Assembly: GCF_037914945.1 (NCBI RefSeq)
Contig: NZ_CP149787.1
Location: 682,001-746,000, forward strand
Reading direction: 5' to 3'
DNA: 64,000 nt
DNA from: Haloterrigena sp. KLK7
GTDB taxonomy: Archaea; Halobacteriota; Halobacteria; Halobacteriales; Natrialbaceae
This document shows positions 6,684-15,350 of this stretch, one piece after another; within the stretch, counting starts at the first letter, position 1, and each line of letters begins with the position of its first letter. Both the position numbers and the translations under genes were made by a program. A model generated the notes under the pieces. It saw only the letters and a program-made list of their open reading frames with translations. It ran no database searches and had not been told where the DNA came from.

Positions 6684-8645
6684 ATGGAACCTGGACTGGA
6701 TACGAAACAACGGGATATTCCGGGAGCGGCCACCCTTTCAGTCGATAACATTGGGGGAATAGACGAGACGGAGGTCACGTTTCACCGCGGGGTGACGGTG
6801 CTCTCCGGTCGCAACGCGACCAACCGGACATCGCTGTTGCAAGCGATCATGGCGGCGCTCGGGAGCGAACAGGCGAGTCTCAAAGCCGACGCCGAGGAGG
6901 GCCACGCGGCCCTCGAGTTCGGCGACGAGACGTATCGACGGACGCTCGAGCGGCGAGGCGGAACGATCGTCACCGACGGCGATCCCTATCTCGACGACCC
7001 GGAACTCGCGGATCTGTTCGCGTTCCTGCTCGAAACCAACGAAGCGCGACAGGCCGTCGCCCGCGGCGACGACCTCCGCGAGTTGATCATGCGGCCGGTC
7101 GACACCGACGCGATACAGGCCGAAATCGAGCAGTACGAACAGCAGAAACGAGACCTCGACGAGCGGCTGTCCGAACTCGACGATCTCGAGGGACGGCTGC
7201 CCGACCTCGAGGCGAAGCGGACGCGCCTCACCGACGAGATCGAGTCGCTGCGGGCAGATCTCGAGTCGGCCCGCGAGGAACTGGAGGAGACGAATGTCGA
7301 CGTCGAACAGCGACGGGAGGAGCAGTCCGAACTCGAGGAGAAACTCGCGGAGCTTCGCGAAACCCGCTCGGAACTCGAGACCGTCCGCGAGCGGATCGAG
7401 ACCGAACGCGAGAGCATCGAGGCCCTCGAGGACGAACGCGACGAGGTCGAGGCGAGCCTCGAATCGCTCTCGTCGGGCGACGAGACGGAAGTCAGCCGCC
7501 TCGAAGCCGAAATCGATACCCTCCAGACGGAGAAGGCGGAACTCTCCGACGAGATCTCACAGTTACAGAGTACGATCCAGTTCAACGAGCAACTGCTCGA
7601 CGAACAGGAATCGGTACTCCCCGACACCGCCGCCGACGAGGACGACGGCCCGGTTACGGACCAGTTGCTCGAGGACTCGGAGACGGTCTCCTGCTGGACC
7701 TGCGGCTCGTCGGTCCCGCGCGAACAGATCGAGACGACGATCGAACAGCTCCGGACCGTCCGACAGGAGCGCATCGAAGAGCGCTCCGAAATCAGCTCCG
7801 AACTCGACGAGCGCCGGGAGACGCTCTCGGAAATCAACGAGAACAAGACCGAATACCGACAGACTCAGCGCCGCCTCGAGTCGATCGACGACGAACTCGA
7901 CCGGCGATCGGATCGACTCGACGACCTGACCGACGACCGCGAGGCACTCACCGACGAGATCGACGATCTCGAGTCGACAATCGACGACCTCGAAACCGAC
8001 GACTACAGCGGGGTCCTCGATCAGCACAAGGAGGTCAACCAGCTCGAGTTCGAACTCGAACGCAAGGAACGCGAGCGCGAGGAGATCGACGAGGAGATCG
8101 ACGAGATCGAACAGCGCCTCGATGAACGCGGCGATCTCCAGGAACGTCGCGACGACGTCACCGACGAGCTGACGGATCTGCGGACGCGCATCGACCAGAT
8201 CGAGGCGGACGCCGTCGAGGAGTTCAACGAACACATGGAGAACCTCCTCGAGGTGCTGGAGTACGACAATCTCGATCGAATCTGGATCGACCGGACGCGC
8301 CGCGAGGTCCGCGAGGGACGCCGGAAGGTCGAGCGGTCGTCGTTCGATCTCAAGATCGTCCGCAGCACCGACGACGGCGCGGCCTACGAGGACACGATCG
8401 GCCACCTGAGCGAGAGCGAGCGAGAGGTGACCGGTCTCGTGTTCGCGCTCGCGGGCTATCTCGTCCACGACGTCTACGAGACGGTCCCGTTCATGCTGCT
8501 CGACTCCCTCGAGGCGATCGACTCCGAGCGGATCGCGAAGGTCATCGAGTACTTCGAGTCCTACGTCCCGTATCTCACCGTAGCGCTGCTGGACGAGGAC
8601 GCACAGGCCGTCGACGTCGAGCACGAAGTGGTTTCGGACATCTGA
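6684..8645 (+). CDS. sph: Archaea-specific SMC-related coiled-coil protein (Sph family)
   Basis: 653 residues from the ATG at 6684; an in-frame GTG at 6636 lies inside the upstream inverted repeat and is less likely. The order is an N-terminal head with a P-loop-like segment GRNATNRTS (about residue 42), a long acidic coiled coil, a zinc-hook-like SCWTCGS with Cys337 and Cys340 in the middle, a returning coiled coil, and a C-terminal head with LSESEREVTG and PFMLLDSLEAID. This is the Rad50/SMC layout, but the Walker A lysine and glycine are replaced (N-R-T instead of G-K-T) and Walker B has Asp-Ser rather than Asp-Glu. In Haloferax a relative (Sph3) acts with RdfA in cell-shape control; the symbol here names the family and does not establish strict orthology. 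Confidence 0.85.
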   Translation: MEPGLDTKQRDIPGAATLSVDNIGGIDETEVTFHRGVTVLSGRNATNRTSLLQAIMAALGSEQASLKADAEEGHAALEFGDETYRRTLERRGGTIVTDGDPYLDDPELADLFAFLLETNEARQAVARGDDLRELIMRPVDTDAIQAEIEQYEQQKRDLDERLSELDDLEGRLPDLEAKRTRLTDEIESLRADLESAREELEETNVDVEQRREEQSELEEKLAELRETRSELETVRERIETERESIEALEDERDEVEASLESLSSGDETEVSRLEAEIDTLQTEKAELSDEISQLQSTIQFNEQLLDEQESVLPDTAADEDDGPVTDQLLEDSETVSCWTCGSSVPREQIETTIEQLRTVRQERIEERSEISSELDERRETLSEINENKTEYRQTQRRLESIDDELDRRSDRLDDLTDDREALTDEIDDLESTIDDLETDDYSGVLDQHKEVNQLEFELERKEREREEIDEEIDEIEQRLDERGDLQERRDDVTDELTDLRTRIDQIEADAVEEFNEHMENLLEVLEYDNLDRIWIDRTRREVREGRRKVERSSFDLKIVRSTDDGAAYEDTIGHLSESEREVTGLVFALAGYLVHDVYETVPFMLLDSLEAIDSERIAKVIEYFESYVPYLTVALLDEDAQAVDVEHEVVSDI

Positions 8646-9600
8646 TCGCGGCAACGCGGTGTCCGGATTTCTTTTAAGCGCCGTTCCCCGCAACGAGCCG
8701 ATAGCAGTCCACAGTTTCGGAGGAGCGGATGGTTTTGAGTCGAATCTCCGTCGACTCATGGTTCTCATCACCGATCAAGCGTCTATTTCGAACCCCATGG
8801 TTGCAACTATTGTCCGAGTGGAAAACTGGGTTGTTTTGACGCTGCTGACTGGTGTTGCCGCTCCCGAACAGCGGACTTAGTCGAGGCGTCGGTCGGTTAG
8901 TCGGGCGGAATCAACGCCGACGCGACAAGTTCGACGTTCGCCTGCGGACGACACGAACGCGTAGTCATCATTCTTAGAAAATGTTCCGAGTCTTATGAAG
9001 CCATCCGCCGAAACTGTGCCAGTCCGTTTGCCACCCCAATAAATCCTACACTGCTATATAGAATATGCCGGCCGGTACTGATCCGCACTTTCGGAGGATG
9101 GGTCGTTTCCACCCATATTGGATGGAAACCACCTCGCTGAGGGAGAGAAATCGTCTAATACTCGCGTGGATCCGTCCCACAACCCCATGACAGGCCGATA
9201 AACTGAGACGGGCCGACCTCACACTCGGCAAAGTCCTATCGCTGTGGTCGAAGCCGACGATCGTCTTCACCCCGATCGTCGCGGTACTCTCGGATTTCCT
9301 GTGGCGAGCGGTTGCTTCGTTTTGCCCTTCGTTTTCATTCAGTACCACGGGCTCCAACCGGACACGATCCGCGGGTCCCCTTGGCGGACCAAGGATGCAG
9401 CTATGGCCGCGAGCTCTCGGAAGCAGGGATTACGGAGGCGAAAGACAGTGTGGGACGAGTAGTCCACGGGGGTTCCGACTCGAGCATCGACAGTAGACGA
9501 GACGGACCGCCGCACAACGAGACTACATCACCGACTCTACGGGCGACCGTGGGGTACGGATAAACGAGGCGAGAGATGGTACCGTTACTGAATCGGAGCG
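8646..9600. other. Gene-poor stretch, 955 bp
   Basis: No open frame here has a recognisable domain. The stretch includes an imperfect 23/18-base inverted repeat (8710-8732 and 9001-9018) enclosing about 270 bases, and several shorter dyads near 9095-9130. Base composition is lower in G+C than the flanking genes. It looks like an accessory or decayed insertion. Confidence 0.5.
8710..9018. repeat. Possible MITE-like element bounded by an imperfect inverted repeat
   Basis: The left end (8710-8732) reads cacagtttcgg, aggag, cggatgg. The right end (9001-9018) is ccatccgccgaaactgtg, its inverse with one 5-base gap. The enclosed 268 bases have no gene. Small non-coding elements with terminal inverted repeats are typical of haloarchaeal insertion-sequence derivatives, but no target duplication is evident to me. 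Confidence 0.35.
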
Positions 9601-10602
9601 CTACTGGAACTGCGGGGCGATCTCGTTTCCGATCAGCTCGTTCGTGCGACGCATATTCTCAGTCCCGATGCCGGGATGGTACGTGCGGAGAATCATGTGA
9701 ATATCATCACCTAAGACGTCCTCGTACTCGGCGATTTCTTCGGCGATTTCCTCGGGGGAGCCGACCATCGTATAGTCGCGGATTTCCTGTTTCCGCTCCT
9801 GTGAGAGACCATCGTCACCGAGACCGAACCACTCGTCGTACTTGCGCTGTACGTGAAATAGACTGTCCTGAATCGTTTCCCACGCCGCTTCCTCCGACTC
9901 GCCGACGTAGCAGTACCGCTGGATATACACAGTGAAGTCGCCAGACTTCTTCTCCACCTCGCGGAGTCGCTCGATGTATCGCTTCCGCTTCGCGATATCG
10001 TCAAGCGAAATCATCTCGGGTGCCGTCCAACCGTCGGCCATCTGCGCGGCACGGCGAACCGCGTTCTTCGATACCCCTCCCATCGTTATCTCGGGAGCGA
10101 TATCGGGTTTCGGTGTGACCGTTGCGTCCTCGGAGACGTCCGCGAACAGCGGCTGGTAGTCGAGCGGACCATCGCTCCACGCGCGGCGCGCAATCTTGAC
10201 AGCTTCCTCTGTCCGACTCGCGCGTTCCCGTTTCGGGACGCCGAAGTTTTCGAACTCGACGTCCCGATAGCCGTTCGCGAGACCGAGCGTGAAGCGTCCC
10301 TTAGACAGCAGGCTCAGGGTCGCTGCGTTCTCCGCCAAGCGGACCGGATTGTGTAGCGGGGCGAGGATCATCGACGAACCGATTTGGATATCGTCAGTGG
10401 CCGTCGCGAGGCCCCCGAGTGTCGTAGACACCCCTGGTAGATAGGCGTCTTCTGCGAAGTGGTGCTCAGACGCCCAAAGGCTGTCCAGGCCGACGTCCTC
10501 AGCGTGTTTACCGAGCTCAACCATCTCGTCGTAGATTTCGGTCATCGATCGGTCATCGCTCGGACGTCGTTGGCCGCTGAACAGTCCAGTTCCAATGCGC
10601 AT
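9601..10602 (-). CDS. LLM-class flavin-dependent oxidoreductase (luciferase-like monooxygenase)
   Basis: 333 residues of the bacterial luciferase/F420-dependent reductase TIM barrel. Diagnostic blocks are LGKHAEDVGLDSLWASEHHFAED (about 31-53), TTLGGLATATDDIQIGSSMILAPLHNPVRLAENAATLSLLSKGRFTLGLANGYRD, and a late GSPEEIAEEIAEY. Members use FMN or F420 with diverse substrates, and nothing here names the substrate. It stands alone between two gene-poor stretches, and its codon use looks slightly less GC-rich than its neighbours, which suggests an acquired gene. The start at 10602 gives MRIGTGLFSG, a normal first beta strand. Confidence 0.88.
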   Translation of the reverse strand: MRIGTGLFSGQRRPSDDRSMTEIYDEMVELGKHAEDVGLDSLWASEHHFAEDAYLPGVSTTLGGLATATDDIQIGSSMILAPLHNPVRLAENAATLSLLSKGRFTLGLANGYRDVEFENFGVPKRERASRTEEAVKIARRAWSDGPLDYQPLFADVSEDATVTPKPDIAPEITMGGVSKNAVRRAAQMADGWTAPEMISLDDIAKRKRYIERLREVEKKSGDFTVYIQRYCYVGESEEAAWETIQDSLFHVQRKYDEWFGLGDDGLSQERKQEIRDYTMVGSPEEIAEEIAEYEDVLGDDIHMILRTYHPGIGTENMRRTNELIGNEIAPQFQ

Positions 10603-10627
10603 ACTCTACCATTCTCGCCGGATCTAT

Positions 10628-10645
10628 TGGCTCTGTTGAAGCCCA
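10628..10645. repeat. IS6-like terminal-repeat fragment (tentative)
   Basis: The motif ggctctgttgaa matches from memory the outer end of haloarchaeal IS6-family elements. It is single, short and not accompanied by a transposase, so it is at most a relic or target scar. Confidence 0.25.
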
Positions 10646-11450
10646 GAGCAGAAATCACGCAGGAAGAAGAATCGGAACGGAACGATACTGAAGACGACGA
10701 AGATGCGGCCGTCACCAACGGGCAGCTCTTTCAAGCGACACGGGTAGCCCGAGAGCATGAGGTCGGGGCGTTCGACTCGGGGCGCGCTCAGAACTCGACG
10801 TGCGATGATTCGCAGTTCTTTGAACCTCCGGCCACACATGGGGATGGTCGGGTGTGGAACTGCTCAGGGCGCTGCTCGCTTCCAGCTCCAGCGTGGTCGC
10901 GTTCGTCCTCGCCGCCTCGAGTGAAAGACCGCGTATTACCGATTCGACCTACTACTATCTAATCAGACAAGTTTGTAATAGCCGAGTCCGTCGATATGGA
11001 TACCGTTTGTTCGATACTGTTACCCGAATCCCGAAGACGTACAATACAGGGGATAGAAGTGACGGTTATTCCTCAGAAAATCTATTTTTCGGTATTTTAT
11101 CGCGATTGTTCTCAATGACGGACTCACGGATGCGTTTTCGGGAGCGCTCGCCGGTAGCTCGCATCTCCTATCGATGCGAAAACTGCTGCTCGAGAGTTAC
11201 CGGTCCGGCGTCCGAACTGAGTCAACGATACGTCATGTTCGTTCTATGGTGTTTTCCCAGATATATCTACTAACCATCATTCAGGAGCCTCGAACCGAGG
11301 CGAAAAGACGGGGCCGGCACGGCCAGTGGATAGCCGTCGCTCCCGATCCGAGATCGATACCGGTCGAACGAACGACGCTCGAGCGTCTCTCTGACGGCCA
11401 GCGACGAAACCCGTCGCAGCGCCCGCTCGAGTCGGTCTCTCGGCCTGTGA

Positions 11451-11470
11451 GGATATCTATACGCTTTTAC
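11451..11470 (+). promoter_or_regulatory. Promoter of the ACT-hom operon
   Basis: gatatctatacgctttta carries a TATA box about 30 bases before an ATG at 11494. The predicted transcript start falls at or near that ATG, which opens a 17-codon frame overlapping the ACT gene start. Confidence 0.45.
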
Positions 11471-11493
11471 GTCCCCGTTACGGACACGATAGC

Positions 11494-11547
11494 ATGCCCA
11501 CGATGACGGACAACCACGTGCCGGGAGGCGGTGACACCGATGGGTGA
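11494..11547 (+). CDS. Putative 17-residue leader frame overlapping the ACT gene
   Basis: ATG at 11494, TGA at 11545-11547, product MPTMTDNHVPGGGDTDG. It is in a different frame from the ACT gene, whose ATG (11540) lies inside its last codons. A purine-rich GGGAGG (11521-11526) within the frame could serve as ribosome binding site for the ACT gene. If the mRNA begins near 11490, this would be the first AUG and the ACT gene might depend on translational coupling. It may equally be chance. Confidence 0.3.
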   Translation: MPTMTDNHVPGGGDTDG

Positions 11548-12103
11548 CACACCGACACCACCGGGTGACCTCGGCACCGAGACCGACGGCGGCGTTCGAA
11601 CTTATACCGTCCGCCTCGAGCTGGTCGACGAACCCGGCGAGCTGCTCGATGCGCTGGCACCGATCGCCGAAAACGGCGGCAATCTCATGAGTATCCACCA
11701 CGAACGCGGCAATATTACGCCGCGCGGACACATTCCCGTCGAGGTCGACCTCGGCTGTCCGCCGGACCGCTTCGACGACATCGTCGCCGGACTCCGAGAG
11801 ACCGGCGTCAACGTCATTCAGGCCGGTGCCGAACGCTACGGCGAGGAGATCAGCGTCGTACTGGTCGGTCACCTCATCGAGACGGACCTCTCGGACACCC
11901 TGCTTGCGATCGAGAACGAAACGAGCGCCGCGGTCCTCGATCTATCGCTGTCCGCACCCCAGGGAACCGGTGACATCTCGAGCGCCCGCATCCGACTCGC
12001 GATCGACTCCGGACGGTCCGAGGCGGTCTTCGAGACCATCCGTTCGGTCAGCGACGAGAAGGACCTCACGGTCGTCGAACCGCTGCTCGGAGGTGACGCC
12101 TGA
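11540..12103 (+). CDS. ACT-domain protein, likely regulatory partner of homoserine dehydrogenase
   Basis: 187 residues. An ACT domain occupies about residues 15-95 (TYTVRLELVDEPGELLDALAPIAENGGNLMSIHHERG), followed by a second alpha/beta part with VLVGHLIETDLSDTLLAIE. ACT domains bind amino acids. The gene overlaps hom by one base (TGATG), so the two products are probably made together, and this protein likely senses threonine or another pathway product for the enzyme, which lacks its own ACT domain. A GTG at 11531 is an alternative start three codons earlier. Confidence 0.88.
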   Translation: MGDTPTPPGDLGTETDGGVRTYTVRLELVDEPGELLDALAPIAENGGNLMSIHHERGNITPRGHIPVEVDLGCPPDRFDDIVAGLRETGVNVIQAGAERYGEEISVVLVGHLIETDLSDTLLAIENETSAAVLDLSLSAPQGTGDISSARIRLAIDSGRSEAVFETIRSVSDEKDLTVVEPLLGGDA

Positions 12104-13050
12104 TGCGACTCGCGATCCTCGGTGCGGGCGACGTCGGGCGGTCGGTCGCCGACCTCGCCGACGAGTACGGCCACGAGGTCGTCGCGCTCGCCGATTCGAC
12201 GAACGCCGTCATCGACGACGACGGCATCGACGTCGAGGGCGCTCTCCAGCGCAAACGCAGCGACGAACCCGTCGGCGTTGACGACCCCGACGACGTCTTC
12301 GAGGGCGAGTACGAGGTCCTCGTAGAGGCGACCCCCACGACGCTGGGCGACGCCGAACCCGGCTTCTCCCACGTCGAACGCGCCCTCGAGGACGACCGCC
12401 ACGTCGTGTTGGCCAACAAGGGCCCCGTCGCCGAACGGTACGAGGAGTTGCGGGCCCTCGAAGCCGACAGCGCGGGCTCGGTGCGGTTCGAGGCCACCGT
12501 CGGCGGCGCGATCCCCGCCCTCTCGACGGTCGAGGACTGCATGCCGGAGAACGTCACGGCGGTCCGCGGCGTGCTCAACGGCACCGCGAACTTCATCCTG
12601 ACGCGGATGGCCGCCGAGGGGCTGGACTACGAGCACGTCCTCGCGGAAGCTCAGGATCTGGGCGTCGCCGAGGCCGACCCGACCTTCGACGTCGACGGCA
12701 CCGACGCCGCGCTCAAGTTCGTCATCCTCGCGAACGTGCTTTCCGAGGGCGGCTTCGCCCTCGAGGACGCGGACGTCGAGGGGATCCAGAACATTCCGGG
12801 GAGCGCGCTGAATCTGGCGGCCGAAGACGGCCGAACGATCCGACTGATCGGCGAGGCGACCCGCGAGGGCGTCCGAGTCGGACCGCGACTCGTCCCCGAG
12901 AACGGGCCGCTGGCCGTCACCGGTACCCGGAATATCGTCCAGATCGAGACCCGAAACGCCGGCTCACTCCACGCCAGCGGACGCGGTGCCGGCGGTCCCG
13001 AGACCGCTACCGCCGTCCTCTCGGACGTCAATCGACTGGCGGGTCGCTGA
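12103..13050 (+). CDS. hom: Homoserine dehydrogenase
   Basis: 315 residues, shorter than bacterial forms because there is no C-terminal ACT domain. Landmarks are GAGDVGRSVADL (nucleotide binding, residues 6-17), NKGPVAERYEEL, GGAIPALSTVEDCM, GVLNGTANFILTRM and EADPTFDVDGTDAALKFVILAN, the family signature with the catalytic Lys and substrate-binding acids. It reduces aspartate semialdehyde to homoserine on the route to threonine and methionine. It is coupled to the ACT-domain gene upstream, which presumably supplies feedback control. Confidence 0.95.
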   Translation: MRLAILGAGDVGRSVADLADEYGHEVVALADSTNAVIDDDGIDVEGALQRKRSDEPVGVDDPDDVFEGEYEVLVEATPTTLGDAEPGFSHVERALEDDRHVVLANKGPVAERYEELRALEADSAGSVRFEATVGGAIPALSTVEDCMPENVTAVRGVLNGTANFILTRMAAEGLDYEHVLAEAQDLGVAEADPTFDVDGTDAALKFVILANVLSEGGFALEDADVEGIQNIPGSALNLAAEDGRTIRLIGEATREGVRVGPRLVPENGPLAVTGTRNIVQIETRNAGSLHASGRGAGGPETATAVLSDVNRLAGR

Positions 13051-13076
13051 CGGAACCGCCGCGCGACGGTCCGCCC

Positions 13077-13102
13077 GAATTGTGATACTATCGGTCGTTT
13101 CG
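13077..13102 (+). repeat. 26-bp direct repeat, copy 1
   Basis: Begins gaattgtgatactatcgg and ends tcgtttcg. It is identical to 13306-13331, 229 bases downstream, same orientation. Flanks differ on both sides. Confidence 0.8.
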
Positions 13103-13305
13103 AGTAGTCGGTCGCGGTCGTATCGCCGCCCGTTTTCGGATCGTCGTCTGAAAGGAGGTCGAGAGGGCTTTCGTCGATAGCGGTCACTCGAGGAGACCCT
13201 CGAGCGAGTACGATCTTCAACGCCTGGTTCGTCCTCGCTCGCGCGCGGGCGACGCGGCACGGCGATTCGCACTGCGGGAACGATGATCTCCCGCCATAAG
13301 TGAGT

Positions 13306-13331
13306 GAATTGTGATACTATCGGTCGTTTCG
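13306..13331 (+). repeat. 26-bp direct repeat, copy 2
   Basis: Perfect second copy of the repeat at 13077-13102. Its right flank (cctcgagttcg) differs from the first copy (agtagtcggtc), which sets the boundary at 26 bases. Confidence 0.8.
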
Positions 13332-13535
13332 CCTCGAGTTCGACCAGAATAATGATGACGAATGGAGCGCGACGATTTCGGATCTCATCACTCAAATTAC
13401 GACGCATAACGGCCCACGACGGTTGTTTCTCGGTGTTTCTCTCTGATCACTAGTCGCGACGTCACGCCGACCGCGGTAGCCGCCGCGGTCCGAACTCTCG
13501 AAATATTTTTATGCGGAGGATTGGTAGCCCGTATC

Positions 13536-14279
13536 ATGACTGCCGACGGTTTCGCCCTCGCCGCGACAACGAACGATCTGACACGGGAGCCGAAAGCTCG
13601 TGACACCGCTGACATCATCGAGTTCCGGATGGACAGCGCGGAGGACCCGATCGAACAACTCGCCAACTACGACGGCGAGCTGCCGATCCTCGCTACGAAT
13701 CGATCGCGGTGGTTCGGCGGCCACGCGGCCGACCGCGGCCGACTGGACCAGCTGATGGCCGCTGCCGAGTTCGACGTCGTCGAGATGGTCGACGTCGAAC
13801 TCGAGACGGCACGTGGCATGCAGTGGGTCTTAGAGGAGTTTCGCGAACAGGACGTCGAACTGGTCATCTCCTTCCACGAGTTCGACGAGACGCCCGATCA
13901 GGAGACGCTCGACGCGATCATCGCGGAGTGTGCCCGGTACGGCGACGTCGCCAAGGTCGCCACGTACGCCGAGAATCGCGCGGACTGCCTGCGGATCCTG
14001 ACGGCGATCGATACCGCGACGCAGAACGGGATCCGGGCCGCCGGCATCGCGATGGGCGAACTCGGCAGTCACACCCGCGTGATCGGCCCGCTGTACGGCT
14101 CGGCACTGGGCTACGCGCCCCTCGAGTCCGACAAGAGCGAGTACGCACCGGGGCAGCTCCCGCTACACCGGCTCGACTCGCTGGTCGAGATGATCGAGGA
14201 GAGCGGCACGGACAGCAGGATCTTCGAGCAATTGGACGAGGAGTATCCGAGTCGGCAGGAAGTTACGCAGACTGAGTGA
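13536..14279 (+). CDS. aroD: Type I 3-dehydroquinate dehydratase
   Basis: 247 residues. The class I residues are visible: IIEFRMD (Glu), ISFHEFDETP (catalytic His), DVAKVATYA (Schiff-base Lys), MGELGSHTRV (Arg) and GYAPLESDKSEYAPGQLP near the C-terminus. It converts 3-dehydroquinate to 3-dehydroshikimate, the step after the AroB' enzyme encoded at 16868-18073. The ATG at 13536 lies about 26 bases after the TATA-like ATATTTTTATG, consistent with a leaderless mRNA; an upstream in-frame TTG at 13521 is unlikely. Confidence 0.94.
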   Translation: MTADGFALAATTNDLTREPKARDTADIIEFRMDSAEDPIEQLANYDGELPILATNRSRWFGGHAADRGRLDQLMAAAEFDVVEMVDVELETARGMQWVLEEFREQDVELVISFHEFDETPDQETLDAIIAECARYGDVAKVATYAENRADCLRILTAIDTATQNGIRAAGIAMGELGSHTRVIGPLYGSALGYAPLESDKSEYAPGQLPLHRLDSLVEMIEESGTDSRIFEQLDEEYPSRQEVTQTE

Positions 14280-14786
14280 GCGAGCGGGGACCCCCAGCAG
14301 GGAGCAACCGCGATCGGCATCGTCGTGACGACCCACACAGAGTAGCTTTGGCACGCGCTTGATACTGCGCACTTGAGACGATCGGTTCTCCGAGTGTGAG
14401 CCGTTAGATCGATCGATTTCAACTCGAGGAGAGACCGAGAACGCGCTCAGAGTGGCTCGTACTGCGAGATCTGCGCCGGCCTCGATCGGGGGTCGGTGAC
14501 CGGCGAGGCCGCGCTCCGATATCGATGTCGAGGTGCTCGAGACGCTCGAGTCGGGCGAGACGGAGTCGATATCGGTGACCGGCGAGTGCGAGAGTGATCT
14601 CGAGATCGCCGTCACGCGTCGGGGTGACGGAGTCAGGACCGACCGAGCGGCGGAACTCGACTGCGGCGGCTGACGGCCGTCGGTCGTCGAGCCGCTCCCG
14701 TTCGGAACTGTTTGAGGGATGAAATTACAATCGCCCTCGAAAGAAATCGGAATGTTAAGGACGAGGGTCCCCTACGACCACGTACG
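14280..14786. other. Intergenic region, 507 bp
   Basis: Apart from the possible gene remnant at 14440-14673, I see no gene. The last 70 bases before 14787 are AT-richer and probably contain the promoter of the zinc-ribbon membrane protein gene. Confidence 0.45.
14440..14673 (+). pseudogene. Possible remnant of the 3' end of a protein gene
   Basis: From 14500 to the TGA at 14671-14673 the plus strand reads a haloarchaeal-type acidic sequence with VEVLETLESGETESISVTG in the middle and ending AAELDCGG. There is no start; the frame is closed just upstream by a TGA at 14497, and coding-like sequence seems to continue in another frame. It looks like the tail of a secreted or surface protein after frameshift. 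The family is unknown. Confidence 0.3.
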
Positions 14787-15200
14787 ATGACATGGCTTCG
14801 CGCGGTCGTCGCCGCTGGCCTCTCGATGGTCTTTCCCGGTGCCGGACACGTCGTGATCCGGGACTGGCTTCGAGCCCTGCTCTTTGCCGGACTCTACCTC
14901 GTCACGTTCTGGCTCTTCTTCCCGGTGGATCAGATCGCAACGGCGGAATCGTTTTCCGAGGCGATGACGATCACCAGCGAGGTCGACATGCTGTCCCAGC
15001 TGACGCTCCTGTTCGTCAACCTCATCGCGGCGTTCGACGCCATCATTCGAGCGTTCGAGTTCTCACCGAACGCCGCCGGCGACGACGGCGGGGCCACCTG
15101 TCCCGAATGCGGCAAGGAACTCGACGAAGACCTCGAGTTCTGTCACTGGTGTACGGCCCGCCTCGAGCCGAATCCCGACGAGGAACCGGCCCAGCCGTGA
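14787..15200 (+). CDS. Small membrane protein with C-terminal zinc ribbon
   Basis: 137 residues. Hydrophobic segments lie at about 5-22, 29-46 and 72-90 (the last includes LTLLFVNLIAAFDAIIRAF). The cytosolic tail has two CxxC-type pairs, CPECGKEL and CHWCTARL, forming a zinc ribbon. GAGHVVIRDWLRALLFAGLYL is reminiscent of the TM2-like or DUF7575 haloarchaeal families. No enzymatic residues are seen. An ORF extension to 14712 adds 25 residues unlike the rest, so I start at the ATG at 14787. Confidence 0.75.
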   Translation: MTWLRAVVAAGLSMVFPGAGHVVIRDWLRALLFAGLYLVTFWLFFPVDQIATAESFSEAMTITSEVDMLSQLTLLFVNLIAAFDAIIRAFEFSPNAAGDDGGATCPECGKELDEDLEFCHWCTARLEPNPDEEPAQP

Positions 15201-15350
15201 GCCGGGCAGTCTCGCTCGAGTGAGCAACGGTACCGCGTCGCGTCCGCGATATAACCACACTAGTAGTACATCGACGGAGCGCTTTTCCCCGACCGCTGGA
15301 TACGACGGATAACAGGTCGGTCGCGGCGAGACCGACGGACGTGATCTCGA

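Larger units (their letters stand above)
10603..11493. other. Gene-poor stretch with a possible insertion-sequence end
   Basis: About 890 bp without a supportable gene. A minus-strand frame at 10624-10839 (71 codons) has no recognised domain. Near 10628 the sequence attggctctgttgaa resembles the terminal repeat of haloarchaeal IS6-type elements, but I find no matching second end and no transposase. From about 10970 the DNA is AT-richer and appears non-coding. Confidence 0.4.
13051..13535. other. Intergenic region with a 26-bp direct repeat
   Basis: 485 bp between hom and aroD without a gene. A 26-base sequence is repeated perfectly at 13077-13102 and 13306-13331. The last 40 bases carry the aroD promoter (ATATTTTTATG, about 13502-13512). 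Confidence 0.6.

Noticed and set aside
8659-8880. A 73-codon frame after the SMC-like gene
   Set aside because: No domain, irregular codon use, and it overlaps the left end of the possible inverted-repeat element.
10624-10839. A minus-strand frame that could be a transposase fragment
   Set aside because: I see no catalytic residues or helix-turn-helix and no second terminal repeat, so it is not called as a mobile element.
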